Below, in pieces: positions 39,967-48,583 of a stretch of 64,000 nt of DNA. Each line of letters begins with the position of its first letter. Within the stretch, counting starts at the first letter, position 1. Made by a program: the position numbers and the translations under genes. The notes under the pieces are model-generated. The model ran no database searches and was not told where the DNA came from. It saw nothing but the letters and a program-made list of their open reading frames with translations. This DNA is from Streptomyces sp. ISL-87 (GTDB lineage Bacteria > Actinomycetota > Actinomycetes > Streptomycetales > Streptomycetaceae): positions 1-64,000 of the forward strand of contig NZ_JAGGOY010000011.1 in assembly GCF_018614095.1 (NCBI RefSeq). Direction: 5' to 3'.

Positions 39967-42144
39967 ATGGGGCCGACCCGAGCACAGTTCATCCAGTACG
40001 CGCCCGCCGCTCTCGCGGTGGCATCCCTCACCGCCGGCCCCTGGTCCGCTATCGCCGCCGGAGCGGCCGGAGCGGGGGCGTGGGCCATCAACGCCTCCGC
40101 CCCCGCCCTGCGCTCCCTGATCGCCTGCGGGATCACCGCCACCGGCTGCGGCATCGCCGCCCACCAGGTCCTGGCGAGCGGCATGAACCCGCTGTTCGCC
40201 CTCGGGCTCGCGGTACCGGCCGGAGCGGCCGCCCTGGCCCACCACCGCAACACCGCAGGCGAACTCCTCCCGGAGCTCGCCACCACGGCCACGGCCACGG
40301 CGGGGCAGAGCTCGCAGGCGCAGGTCATCACGGCCTGGTGGATGGAGTTCATCTCCGGTCCGACCCAGACCGAGGGCCGCAAGCTGATCCAGGCCGGGGC
40401 CGTCCTCGCGCACCTCGCCCTCGATGTCGGGGACGACCACGTGTCGTTCACCGGGATCATCACGCTGCCCCAGGGCCAGCAGGTCCGTGTGAAGGCCGCG
40501 GACATCGCTTCCGTCTACCAGATCCCCGTCTCCCAGGTCGACATGGGCGACCCGAAGCACTACGCGCCGAACGCGCTGCCCGTCACCGTGCACCTCACGA
40601 AGCCGGCGGAGCAGCCGCAGATCGCGGCCGGCGCCCCCACGACTCCCGAGCAGGTGTGGGCCGCGCACGTCGGCATCCCGGACGGCGCGATGCCCGGCAC
40701 CACCCTGGCCCTCACCCGCTACGACGGGCCCCTGGACTGGGAAGGGATCGCCACCCGCAACCGCAAGGCGATCGGAACCGTCAACATCCAGGACCTCGCG
40801 GGCAACCTCAACCTGTCGAGCATCCAGATCGCTCTCGCCCCCACCGACAAGCCCTCACAGATGGGGGTGCGCGTGATGAAGGAACACGCGCTGATGCACG
40901 GCACGATGCTCTCCCAGGTGGTGGACGAGCTGTCCATGGACTCGCGCGGATACATCCGCCTGGGCACCTACATCGACACCCAAGCCGCCCTCGTCCCCCT
41001 GGCCCAGCCCGGGTCCGGCGCCCGCCACCTCTACCTCGTCGGCGGCTCCCGCTCCGGAAAGTCCGGATGCCTCGAACAGATCCTGCTCTCCGCCCACCGC
41101 TCGCGCATCGGCGTGATCCTGGCCTCCCCCCAGGCCGGAACCATCGCCGGAGCCGGCCTGGCCGCGTACTGCGGAGACGGCCTGGACGAAGCGATGGGCG
41201 CCCTGCGCCTGGCCTACGCGATGATGCTCGACCGCGAAGCCCGCTACCGCTCCCCCGCCTTCCCCTTCACCGACCCGCTGATCCTGATCGTCATCGACGA
41301 AGCACACATGCTGCTGTCGGCCTCCTCCCAGTACCACCTCGAGGCCAAAGCGATCGTCGAGCAGCTGACCCGCCGATCCCTCAAGAGAGGTATCGGCGTG
41401 GTCCTGGCCACCCAGACCCCGCTCGCCGAAGACCTCGGCAACTCCACGATCATCCGCTCCCAGCTCCTGATCGGCGGCGGCGCGGTGTTCCTGCGCTGCG
41501 CTAAGGGCCAGGGCTCCCTGGTCGGAGCGAACGCGGTCGAGGGGGCGGAGGGCCTGGACCTGTCGATGATCCCCTCGTCGTGGCCCGGCCAGTACGCCAA
41601 GGTCGCCGACCGGGACATGAGCGGCCTGGATACCGAGGTCTCCGCCAGCCCGGAGGACGCCACCTTCGGCCTCGGCTACCTCCTGACCCCCGGATCGCAG
41701 GCCGTCCAGTTCCGCTCCCTGCACCTGGACGTGCCGCCCGCCTCCCTCGCCGGGAACATGCCGCCCGTCGCGGTCGAGGACTGCGAAGCCTGGCGTCACC
41801 GGGAGGCGATCACGCAGACCCCGATGGTCGACCAGCGCGGCAAGAACCTGATCGGCAGCCTCACCGACCTCCTCACCGCAGCACAGCAAGGACCCCCCAC
41901 GGCCCAGCAGGGACAGCCCGCCGGACTGCAGCGGGCCCAGGCGGACCCCGCCGGCCCCTCGGACGGACAGGAGCTGATCAAGCCGCGCATCCTCGAACTC
42001 CTTCGGGATGAATCCATCCCCATGACCGCCGAGACGATCGCTCGGAAGCTGGGCACGTCCGCGAAGAACATCAAGCCGCGCCTGTCCGAGCTGAAGAAGC
42101 GGGACGAGGTCACCAACGAGAACGGATTGTGGAGGGCAGCATGA
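39967..42144 (+). CDS. TraB/FtsK-SpoIIIE-like DNA translocase
   Basis: This 725-residue ATPase has two or three N-terminal TM segments (residues 15-90). The motor domain has Walker A LVGGSRSGKSGCLE (about 356-369) and Walker B DPLILIVIDEAHML (about 436-449). A C-terminal winged helix (about 665-725, KPRILELLRDESIPMTAETI, KNIKPRLSELKKRDEV) is like the FtsK/TraB gamma domain. Streptomyces TraB proteins move double-stranded plasmid DNA between hyphae and recognise 8-bp TRS repeats in the clt locus through that domain. The TGAGAC array upstream is a candidate target. It overlaps the next gene by 4 bp. Confidence 0.9.
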   Translation: MGPTRAQFIQYAPAALAVASLTAGPWSAIAAGAAGAGAWAINASAPALRSLIACGITATGCGIAAHQVLASGMNPLFALGLAVPAGAAALAHHRNTAGELLPELATTATATAGQSSQAQVITAWWMEFISGPTQTEGRKLIQAGAVLAHLALDVGDDHVSFTGIITLPQGQQVRVKAADIASVYQIPVSQVDMGDPKHYAPNALPVTVHLTKPAEQPQIAAGAPTTPEQVWAAHVGIPDGAMPGTTLALTRYDGPLDWEGIATRNRKAIGTVNIQDLAGNLNLSSIQIALAPTDKPSQMGVRVMKEHALMHGTMLSQVVDELSMDSRGYIRLGTYIDTQAALVPLAQPGSGARHLYLVGGSRSGKSGCLEQILLSAHRSRIGVILASPQAGTIAGAGLAAYCGDGLDEAMGALRLAYAMMLDREARYRSPAFPFTDPLILIVIDEAHMLLSASSQYHLEAKAIVEQLTRRSLKRGIGVVLATQTPLAEDLGNSTIIRSQLLIGGGAVFLRCAKGQGSLVGANAVEGAEGLDLSMIPSSWPGQYAKVADRDMSGLDTEVSASPEDATFGLGYLLTPGSQAVQFRSLHLDVPPASLAGNMPPVAVEDCEAWRHREAITQTPMVDQRGKNLIGSLTDLLTAAQQGPPTAQQGQPAGLQRAQADPAGPSDGQELIKPRILELLRDESIPMTAETIARKLGTSAKNIKPRLSELKKRDEVTNENGLWRAA

Positions 42145-42599
42145 ACACTCGTACCGAAGCCGACTTCACCCACATCGACCCCGACTTGTACGCGAAGGCG
42201 TTCCAACTCCTCGACCCCACCCCGGAACCCATCGCCCCCGCGGCTCCCGCCGCTCCCGCACCGGGCCCCTTCACCCCCGCCGCCCCGCCGGTACGCCTGA
42301 CCGGCGCCGTCGAGAAGACCCTCACCGACGCCCTCACCTTCCTCGACACCCACGGCTGGGCCAAGCACCGCCTGATCCACCCCGACGGTGCACGCTGCTC
42401 CATCGGCGCGCTGCGCGCTGCGGCCGGCGCCCGCAACGCCGCCTACTGCGACGCCGGGAATCTCCTCCTGGACGAGGCCCGCCGCCAGCACGGCAAGCGC
42501 TGGGAGTCGATCCCCTCCTGGAACGACTCCCACACCGGAGCGCAGGTGCGTAGCGTGTGGGAGGCCGCCATCCGGCGCGCACACCACATGAACATCTGA
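42141..42599 (+). CDS. DUF6197-like hypothetical protein
   Basis: This encodes 152 residues, ATG 42141 overlapping the TraB-like stop. A Pro/Ala linker (residues 30-60) precedes a helical domain with HGWAKHRLIHPDGARCSIGALRAA and SIPSWNDSHTGAQVRSVWEAA. The pattern resembles the DUF6197 family of short Streptomyces proteins. The function is unknown. Translational coupling suggests a link with DNA transfer. Confidence 0.7.
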   Translation: MNTRTEADFTHIDPDLYAKAFQLLDPTPEPIAPAAPAAPAPGPFTPAAPPVRLTGAVEKTLTDALTFLDTHGWAKHRLIHPDGARCSIGALRAAAGARNAAYCDAGNLLLDEARRQHGKRWESIPSWNDSHTGAQVRSVWEAAIRRAHHMNI

Positions 42600-42616
42600 A
42601 CCGGCTGGAGCTGCCC

Positions 42617-42781
42617 GTGTCGTTCTCGTTCACCGACCCCAAGCCGAACAACGACGACCGGTCGTTCTCCTTCACCGGGCCGAACCAGGCAGACGTGGAA
42701 CAGCAGCTCCAGACGATCAGCGACATGGCGCACGAAATCCTCCGCCTGGTCGCCGACGTGCGCAGGCAGATCAGCAACTGA
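42617..42781 (+). CDS. 54-residue hypothetical protein
   Basis: GTG 42617 with GGAG upstream. The N-terminus holds a tandem motif, SFSFTDPKPNN and SFSFTGPNQ, 16 residues apart, followed by a helix (QQLQTISDMAHEILRLVAD). A hairpin terminator follows. It is not recognised. Confidence 0.6.
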   Translation: MSFSFTDPKPNNDDRSFSFTGPNQADVEQQLQTISDMAHEILRLVADVRRQISN

Positions 42782-42812
42782 GCAGCCCGCCCCAGGCCGC
42801 CCGGCCTGGAGA

Positions 42813-42843
42813 TTGGTGAGGACGAGATCCGCGTCCTCACCAA
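42813..42843 (+). terminator. 12-bp hairpin
   Basis: TTGGTGAGGACG and its complement with a 7-nt loop, 32 bp past the stop at 42781. Confidence 0.78.
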
Positions 42844-42998
42844 CCTCAGCCACAAGCCCCTTTCGGAGATGTCGGCCGAAGGCCGCAGACGCCCCAACCC
42901 GCATAGCCCAGCCCCGCGCCCCGCCCGGAGAACCCTTCCCGGCGGGGCGTCGCACTGTCCTGCCCAGATTCGCCCCAACCAACAGGAGACCAAGACCC

Positions 42999-43340
42999 GT
43001 GCATCGCTACCGTTACAGGTGCCCCGTCTGTTCGACCACTTCCCCGACGGTCCATCACCTCGACGAAGTCGCCGCCGAGGCCGTGGCCCACCGCCAGGCC
43101 CTCCACGGCGGCCACTTCCCCGACGGCGAGAGCGCCGGCGAGATAGACAGACTCGGCCGCTGGTACGCCTCCCTGGGCCCGCTTACGGCCCTGCACTCGC
43201 GGATCGCCGACAACCTCGCCGATCTGCGCGACCCCAAGGGCACGGGGCGCCCGCTGGGAGCCTCCGCTGCAGCCACCCTCACCATCGCCGCCGCGGCCGC
43301 CCTCGTCCTCGCCGTCCTCTCCGCCGCACTCAGCCGCTGA
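42999..43340 (+). CDS. Small zinc-knuckle protein with C-terminal TM anchor
   Basis: This encodes 113 residues from GTG 42999 (GGAG upstream). It starts HRYRYRCPVCSTTSPTVHHL, a CxxC plus His cluster likely to bind zinc. The middle is helical, and residues about 90-110 (AATLTIAAAAALVLAVLSA) form a TM segment. Membrane attachment by the C-terminus is inferred. The gap 42844-42998 shows no gene. Confidence 0.65.
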   Translation: MHRYRYRCPVCSTTSPTVHHLDEVAAEAVAHRQALHGGHFPDGESAGEIDRLGRWYASLGPLTALHSRIADNLADLRDPKGTGRPLGASAAATLTIAAAAALVLAVLSAALSR

Positions 43341-43523
43341 CCAAAGCTCCGGTCGCTCCGCCTGGCCACCGGCACCGCCGCCGTCCCGCACCGGGGCGGC
43401 CGGTCCCGGTGACCCGGGCAGGCCGACCGGCCTCGACACAACCCCCGCGCCCGCCACCCCGACCTGGGGACGGCGGGCGCCCCTGTACGTGCCCAGCCAC
43501 TGCTTCGACTTGGAGGGTTCATC

Positions 43524-43631
43524 GTGCTCATCCCCCGGTCGCGCGGCAGGATCGGCCGCCCGCGTCCGACCATCCCCGGCTCCCGTTACCCGCTGTCCCA
43601 GTGCCGCCTACCTGGTACCTGGAGCCGGTGA
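43524..43631 (+). CDS. 35-residue Arg/Pro-rich peptide
   Basis: GTG 43524 has TTGGAGGG seven nt upstream and the frame ends TGA at 43629-43631, sharing one base with the next ATG. The product MLIPRSRGRIGRPRPTIPGS continues RYPLSQCRLPGTWSR and is very basic. It may be a real small protein or a translational-coupling leader for the zinc-binding gene. Confidence 0.45.
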   Translation: MLIPRSRGRIGRPRPTIPGSRYPLSQCRLPGTWSR

Positions 43632-44053
43632 TGGACGGCCAGGACCTGGTCGACGTCGACCCCTACGCGCCTGCCGAACCCGAGACGACGATCCCCGTAC
43701 ACCGCTGGAGGCAGGCCCCCAAGGGGCTCGCGACCAGGCGGCAACTACGGGAGCGGCGCTTACGACCCGGCGGCCAGGACCCGGTCGCGGTCATCGAGTG
43801 CCGGGGCGGCAAGCGCATGGCCTTCCTGTACGAGATCAAGAAGGCCAAGCCGATTCGGCCGATGACCTTCGCCATGGAAGTCGCGCTCGACAAGGCGATG
43901 GCCGCCCGCCAGACCTGCCCGAAGTGCTCGCGGCGCTACTACCACTGCCTTCCTTTACGCACCCTCGGCTCGTGCCTGGAGTGCTACGACGGCACCCCGG
44001 CCGCGCCCGACAACTACCTGCACCACAGCGTCGGCCACCTGGCCGCCGCCTGA
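43631..44053 (+). CDS. RRQRL-type zinc-binding protein
   Basis: This 140-residue protein has a basic motif TRRQLRERRLRPGGQ (about residues 35-50), then IECRGGKRMAFLYEI, MTFAMEVALDKAMAARQTCP and a ribbon formed by CPKCSRRYYHC and CLECYDGT. The pattern corresponds to the 'RRQRL motif-containing zinc-binding protein' family known from Streptomyces mobile elements. It likely binds nucleic acid. The start ATG 43631 overlaps the stop of the 35-residue frame. Confidence 0.8.
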   Translation: MDGQDLVDVDPYAPAEPETTIPVHRWRQAPKGLATRRQLRERRLRPGGQDPVAVIECRGGKRMAFLYEIKKAKPIRPMTFAMEVALDKAMAARQTCPKCSRRYYHCLPLRTLGSCLECYDGTPAAPDNYLHHSVGHLAAA

Positions 44054-44065
44054 CCGTTCACCCCT

Positions 44066-44134
44066 GACGGCTGCCTGATCCGCCCGCCCCGCCACCGCGC
44101 GGGCCGGGCGGTGACGGGGAGCCGGACAGCCCGG
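44066..44134 (+). promoter_or_regulatory. Structured intergenic element, copy 2
   Basis: GACGGCTGCCTGATCCGCCC at 44066 is identical to copy 1 (34452), followed by a GC hairpin (CCGCCCG...CGGGCGG) and the identical 19-nt block GGGGAGCCGGACAGCCCGG (44116-44134). It is 31 nt before ATG 44166. Confidence 0.7.
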
Positions 44135-44165
44135 CCAGGCGAACCCCCGACGAACGGAGTGCACG

Positions 44166-44552
44166 ATGGCGTACGACATGAGCCAGTTCGGCGAGAGCCG
44201 CTGGGTGAAGACCCACCCGGACGGCGTCTACACCCACGGCTCCATGGAACCGGTCCTGAGCGTGCTGGACGTACGCGGCTTCGAGGTCCGCGACCTGTTC
44301 CTGATCGGCTTCAACGACTCCTGCGGCACGATCGTCCTGCCCGACCAGTCCCGGGCCGAGAACGCAGCGGCGGCACTGGAGCCGGCCTTCACCACCCGCG
44401 TCTACCTCTTCGGCAACCGGGACGGCGAGGACGTATGGGCGACCGACTACACCCGGCGCGCCCTGGACGGCACCACGCTGTTGTGCTTCATCACGGACCT
44501 CACCCTCAAGGACGGCACCGTCGCCATCCGGGACGGCCGCTGGGTCCGCTGA
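44166..44552 (+). CDS. Hypothetical plasmid-type protein
   Basis: This 128-residue, beta-rich protein starts MAYDMSQFGESRWVKTHPDG and contains DLFLIGFNDSCGTIVLPD. No TM segment or known motif. It is flanked by structured element copies 2 and 3. ACGGAGTG precedes the ATG. Confidence 0.7.
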   Translation: MAYDMSQFGESRWVKTHPDGVYTHGSMEPVLSVLDVRGFEVRDLFLIGFNDSCGTIVLPDQSRAENAAAALEPAFTTRVYLFGNRDGEDVWATDYTRRALDGTTLLCFITDLTLKDGTVAIRDGRWVR

Positions 44553-44560
44553 TCTGGTCT

Positions 44561-44628
44561 GCCGACTGCCTCCTCCTGCCCGCGCCGCCACCGGCTCGGG
44601 CAGGGCGGCGGGGAGCCGGACAGCCCGG
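44561..44628 (+). promoter_or_regulatory. Structured intergenic element, copy 3
   Basis: GCCGACTGCCTCCTCCTGCC resembles the 5' block of copies 1 and 2, CTGCCCG/CGGGCAG gives the hairpin, and GGGGAGCCGGACAGCCCGG (44610-44628) is identical to both. The change of CCGCCCG/CGGGCGG to CTGCCCG/CGGGCAG keeps pairing, i.e. covariation. It is 17 nt before ATG 44646. Confidence 0.7.
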
Positions 44629-44645
44629 CCGGAAGGGAACCCGAC

Positions 44646-45128
44646 ATGACCCTCGGCACCGACACCGCACCGCTCACCAGCGAGCCGGGCAAGAACCTGG
44701 ACGCTGCCTGCACCACGGTCACCAGCGAGATCGCCCGCACCGACAGCAAGGCATCGCTGTTACTGGCCTTCGACGGCGCGGTCCTCGCCGGACTCGCCAG
44801 CCTCGCCGACAAGAAGCTGCCACTGCCCGCCCAGCTCATCGGCGGCGCCGCCGGCCTCGCGCTCGCGACCGCCGCCGTGCTGCTGCTCCTGGTCGTCCGG
44901 CCCAACCTCGGAGGCCGCACCCCGGCCCCCGGGTCGTTCCCGCACTGGGCGCGGCTGGACGCGGACGCCATCCGGGCCTCCACGGACACCGACACCCGCG
45001 CCGCCCGCATCAAGGCCCTGGCCACCATCGCAGTTGCCAAGTACGCGCGCCTCGCCCTCGCAGTCGACACGATCCTCACCGCGCTCGCCCTGCTCCTGGT
45101 CGCCGCCGTCCTCGCGGTCACCGGATGA
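44646..45128 (+). CDS. Pycsar-effector-like (DUF5706) membrane protein
   Basis: This encodes 160 residues. EIARTDSKASLLLAFDGAVL (about residues 27-46) matches the conserved start of the Pycsar effector/PycTM (DUF5706) domain. Two hydrophobic segments follow (LIGGAAGLALATAAVLLLLV near 62-80) and a third is at the C-terminus (about 137-158). PycTM proteins disrupt the membrane when triggered by cyclic mononucleotides made by a PycC cyclase during phage infection. No PycC cyclase is adjacent; a GGDEF protein lies 5 kb downstream. DUF5706 proteins are also common on Streptomyces elements, so a transfer or entry-exclusion role is possible. Confidence 0.75.
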   Translation: MTLGTDTAPLTSEPGKNLDAACTTVTSEIARTDSKASLLLAFDGAVLAGLASLADKKLPLPAQLIGGAAGLALATAAVLLLLVVRPNLGGRTPAPGSFPHWARLDADAIRASTDTDTRAARIKALATIAVAKYARLALAVDTILTALALLLVAAVLAVTG

Positions 45129-45784
45129 GCAGCTGGCCGTACGCGCTCACCCTGGTCCTCACCGCCGTGGCCGCCGTCGCCGCCCGGCACACCCACCCCG
45201 CCCGTCCCGGCACCGACAAGGAGCAGTACCCCATGGCCCTCACCCTGTTCGCCCGCCGTCCCGAGCCCGTCGAAGCGCCGGCCCCCGAGCCGTGGCCGGA
45301 GATCGGCGAGACCTGGAAGCCCGAGGGCGTCACCGTCGTCGAGCGGTACTACAACCTCGGCCACGCGGTCGTGCTCGTCTTCCTTGCCAGCGGCTACCAC
45401 GTGGTGTCATGCCTCGGCTGCCACTACCAGGCGACCGCGTACCGGAAGCGCCACATCAGCCCACTCACCCTGGAGCAGGCGGCCGAACTCGCCAACGCCC
45501 ACGCGGCCGACTGCCGGGCGCTGCCCCGCGAAATCCCCGCCCGCCGCGACGACGAGGCCGCCCGCGACCTGCTGCGCACCATCGTGCGCGGCCTGCGCTG
45601 CCGGGACGAGGGCCTGCGCCTGTGCCTGTACCACCTCGACACCCACCGCCTGGCCCTCCAGCGGACCAACGAGTGGCTCGTGAGCGAGCTGGAGCGTCTG
45701 GCCCACGACGAACCCGAGGTCCTGAAGGTCTCGGTCTACAAGTGGGGCACGGAGTTCTACCTGCAGAAGCTCCCCGAGAGCTGA
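45125..45784 (+). CDS. Hypothetical membrane-anchored protein
   Basis: This 219-residue protein is coupled (ATGA) to the DUF5706 gene. One N-terminal TM segment (ALTLVLTAVAAVAARH, residues 6-21) is followed by a soluble domain with SCLGCHYQATAYRKRHISPL (CxxC) and a long helical C-terminus. An internal ATG at 45234 with GGAG-like upstream could give a soluble form. Coupling suggests it works with the preceding membrane effector. Confidence 0.7.
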   Translation: MSSWPYALTLVLTAVAAVAARHTHPARPGTDKEQYPMALTLFARRPEPVEAPAPEPWPEIGETWKPEGVTVVERYYNLGHAVVLVFLASGYHVVSCLGCHYQATAYRKRHISPLTLEQAAELANAHAADCRALPREIPARRDDEAARDLLRTIVRGLRCRDEGLRLCLYHLDTHRLALQRTNEWLVSELERLAHDEPEVLKVSVYKWGTEFYLQKLPES

Positions 45785-45891
45785 CCGGCCGCTCTCCGTA
45801 CGGTCCCGCCCGCCGCGCGTCGGCGGCCGGGGCCGGGCGGTGTCCGCCCGGTCAGCCGAGACCAGGCGACCGGCCCTCCCCGGAGGTCACC

Positions 45892-46272
45892 GTGTCCCTC
45901 GCCCGCCGCTCCCTCATGGACGCCGCCGCCGCCCGCTTCGGCTGGCGCCGCGCCTACGGCGACACCACCCAGGTCGACGCGCTGCTGACCGAGCAGACCG
46001 AGACCGCATACACCGAGGCCGCCGACCACGCGGCCCTGGCCACCGCCAAGAACACCGACGTCCTCGCCGTGCAGCCCGGCGTCCTGGACGTCCGCGGCCG
46101 CGTCCTGGCCGACGTCCTCTACCTCGAGGGCGTCCTGACCGGCGCCCGCAACCGCGGCCTGCCCCCGGAGCTCATCGAGCGCCTGGAGGACGCCGTCGAC
46201 CACGGCCACGAGCTGACCGTGCTGCTCGCGGACACCGTCCGCACCACCGCCGCTCTCCACGCGGCCAGCTGA
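45892..46272 (+). CDS. Helical hypothetical protein
   Basis: This 126-residue protein starts at GTG 45892 (CGGAGG upstream). It is nearly all helical and acidic (ADHAALATAKNTDVLAVQPG, then ERLEDAVDHGHELTVLLADT). The 107-bp gap before it has a GC hairpin distantly like the three structured elements, including AGACCAGGCGA near its end. The family is unknown. Confidence 0.65.
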   Translation: MSLARRSLMDAAAARFGWRRAYGDTTQVDALLTEQTETAYTEAADHAALATAKNTDVLAVQPGVLDVRGRVLADVLYLEGVLTGARNRGLPPELIERLEDAVDHGHELTVLLADTVRTTAALHAAS

Positions 46273-46276
46273 ACGC

Positions 46277-46313
46277 CCGGGGCGGCCGCAGGCATCGAAC
46301 CCGGCCGCCCCGG
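46277..46313 (+). terminator. 12-bp GC hairpin
   Basis: CCGGGGCGGCCG and its complement with a 13-nt loop, immediately after the stop at 46272. Confidence 0.75.
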
Positions 46314-46368
46314 AGCAACGCCCCCTCCCCTCCCAGAGCGCACTGACAGAAGAAGGAGCCCCAACATC

Positions 46369-47046
46369 ATGACCGCAACCCTGCGCCAGACGGCCAACAC
46401 CGTCGCCAACTCGATGATCGAAGGCGCGAGCATGGCGTCCGCGCTGATCGGCGGTGCCGCTGGTGCCTACCTCGGCTACCAGCTCGCCCCCGCCGACTGG
46501 TCCGACGGAGCCCGCATCGCGTTCGTCGGCGCGGTCGCCGTCGTCGGCGCCGTCGCCATCGACGGACTCGCCGAACTCGTCCTCGCCCCGATGCGCCGGC
46601 TGATGCGGCGCACCCCGCTCAGCTCCACCCGCGCATCGGCCCCGGCCCCGGCCAACACCCTGGACGAGGCCCTCGCCCAGGTCGCCACGGCGACCGAGGC
46701 CGACGCCGCACACCGCGCCGCCGGTGCTGCCTTCCGCATCGACCAGGGCGAGAACTTCCTGCGTGACGAGGACCGGTGGCGCGGCTACGAGGACGGCGAG
46801 GCGTCCTTCTACCTCGCCCCCGGCGTCTGGCTCCACCACCGCGCTGAGATGGGCAAGTACGGCCGCGAGCACCACTTCACGCTGCTGACCGGCGACGGCG
46901 AGCAGCCGGTGGCCATCACCGGCATGGAGCAGATCCGCCACCACCTCGCCGCCCGCGCCGCCGGCCTCCCCGCCGTCCCGGCGACCGCCTACAGCGACGT
47001 GGCTGAGGTCCTGGACGACGACCTCACCGGCGTCCACACGGTCTGA
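46369..47046 (+). CDS. Hypothetical membrane protein
   Basis: This encodes 225 residues with AGAAGGAG before ATG 46369. Two TM-like segments lie at about residues 20-40 (SALIGGAAGAYLGYQLA) and 47-70 (IAFVGAVAVVGAVAIDGLAE), then a Pro/Ala linker and a soluble C-terminal domain with YEDGEASFYLAPGVWLHHRA. GC-rich hairpin GGCC-UUCG-type loop follows the stop (47066-47090). Unknown. Confidence 0.65.
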   Translation: MTATLRQTANTVANSMIEGASMASALIGGAAGAYLGYQLAPADWSDGARIAFVGAVAVVGAVAIDGLAELVLAPMRRLMRRTPLSSTRASAPAPANTLDEALAQVATATEADAAHRAAGAAFRIDQGENFLRDEDRWRGYEDGEASFYLAPGVWLHHRAEMGKYGREHHFTLLTGDGEQPVAITGMEQIRHHLAARAAGLPAVPATAYSDVAEVLDDDLTGVHTV

Positions 47047-47124
47047 CGGACTGCCCGTTCCGCCCCGGCCTTCGCGGCCGGGGCGGCGCGGTGCCCCGTC
47101 AGCTCCGCCCTGCAAGGAGGCCCC

Positions 47125-47154
47125 GTGATCCCGGACCTGCTGAACCTCTGGTAA
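47125..47154 (+). CDS. Nine-codon open frame with perfect ribosome site
   Basis: AAGGAGG sits five nt before GTG 47125, which encodes MIPDLLNLW and TAA. It follows the gene at 46369 and ends just before the TPR gene's tail. It is either a leader peptide or the surviving 5' end of a gene cut by the insertion of the TPR gene. The strong ribosome site argues for a former real gene start. Confidence 0.35.
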   Translation: MIPDLLNLW

Positions 47155-47251
47155 CCCGGGCTATCGGAAGTTGCGGAATGGCCGATCTTCCGCAGCCTGG
47201 CGCGAGCTGCTCGTGTGTACGAGTCCTGGGGCGGACTTTGGCCGGCTCGGG

Positions 47252-48535
47252 TTAGTTGGCCTCCCCCAGGTAGCTGAGGGCTTGGCGGAAGTCATCGAGG
47301 GCGGGCCTGAACTCGCGCGCGGCGGTGTGGAAGGTCGATCGGTCGATCAGGATTCTGGCCAGTGTTCGCGTTCCCTCTGCCGGGTCGTGCTGAGCCAGTC
47401 GGCGGGCCAGGTTCACTCCGTCGTCGAACAGGGAGCGCACTTGCTCCGGGAACAGATGGGTGCGGTGCTCCCAGTAGACGGCGGAGCGGACGGTCAGGGC
47501 CCGGTGCAGCCGAACCAGTTCGGCCAGGTGCTGGTCCGGATCCTCGGCGGCTCGTGGAGCCATGGCGTCCGCCTCTTCACGGAGGGCATGACGGCTGTCG
47601 AAGTAGCGCCGCTTGCCAACGGGCGACCACGGCATGGGCGCCGCCCCTGAAGGCGGACGCGGTCCATCGGGCGCAGGCCGATCGCTTTCGGCGCCGGAAA
47701 AGGACAGCTGCACGGCCCAGAACGTCGCCTGATAGCCACTCCAGGACTTCCGCTCACCGGTATCGGCCAACTCCGTCAGCAAGGCGAGTGCCTCTTGCCG
47801 TACGAGGGCCGCCTGCTCCCCTCGGCCGTAGGTATCGAGCATGAGCGCGTACCCGATGAGCGAGTAGAGATGGCAGGCCATCGAGCCGCGGTCGTTCGCG
47901 GCTTCGTCAGCTTCCATGCTGACGAGTGTCTCGAAGGCGGCGAGTGTTTCGCCGGACCGGCCGGCGTCATGGAGAGCGGCGATCCACTCCATGAGTGTCC
48001 AGGCGAGACCCCCACTGCCGGGCCCGTTGGGCAGGATCGCCGCGACCAACTCGGTCATGGCATCGGCAGCCTCGGCGTATCGGCCTGCCTCGGAAAGACC
48101 GGCAGCCCACTCGTGCAGCCCCTTGACCACGGGGTCTCCGGAGAGTTCGGCCTGAGCACGGCCAATGTCGAGCATCTCGGCGCGCATGGCGAGCCCTTCG
48201 GCACGTCGACCCAGGCCGTACAGCTCGCTTTGGCAGCTGTCGAGGGCCCTGTACAGAGCATCTGCACGGGAAGGTTCGGTCGGATCGATGGACCGCGCCA
48301 CGGCCACCGCCTCCTCGCACAGCGCGAGACTGGCTACATGCTTCTTACCGGTGCTGGTGTCGTAACTCAGACGTTGCAGCGCCCTGGCCAGGAGCGGCAA
48401 GTACGAGGCGGGGCTGACCTGGGCGAGCACCCGGTAGGCGTCGACTTCCTCGCGCGGCGTGCGGTGTCCCGACGCGAGCAGCACATTCCGCGCCCGCACG
48501 ATGTCGTCCTGATCGACCTTCCCCGAGTGATTCAT
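47252..48535 (-). CDS. Tetratricopeptide-like repeat protein
   Basis: This 427-residue helical protein has TPR-like repeats along the length (ALYRALDSCQSELYGLGRRA, KGLHEWAAGLSEAGRYAEAA, EWIAALHDAGRSGETLAAFE, and an end ALDDFRQALSYLGEA). ATG 48535 is preferred over a start 36 nt upstream. It is the only minus-strand gene in the 31-53 kb run and interrupts it, so it looks acquired. TPR proteins of this type in Streptomyces often act as scaffolds in signalling or NTPase-linked systems; no partner is adjacent. Confidence 0.8.
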   Translation of the reverse strand: MNHSGKVDQDDIVRARNVLLASGHRTPREEVDAYRVLAQVSPASYLPLLARALQRLSYDTSTGKKHVASLALCEEAVAVARSIDPTEPSRADALYRALDSCQSELYGLGRRAEGLAMRAEMLDIGRAQAELSGDPVVKGLHEWAAGLSEAGRYAEAADAMTELVAAILPNGPGSGGLAWTLMEWIAALHDAGRSGETLAAFETLVSMEADEAANDRGSMACHLYSLIGYALMLDTYGRGEQAALVRQEALALLTELADTGERKSWSGYQATFWAVQLSFSGAESDRPAPDGPRPPSGAAPMPWSPVGKRRYFDSRHALREEADAMAPRAAEDPDQHLAELVRLHRALTVRSAVYWEHRTHLFPEQVRSLFDDGVNLARRLAQHDPAEGTRTLARILIDRSTFHTAAREFRPALDDFRQALSYLGEAN

Positions 48536-48583
48536 AACGGAGATTCTGGGTGCCCCTGAGAGGCCGAACAAGGCCGGTCACCT

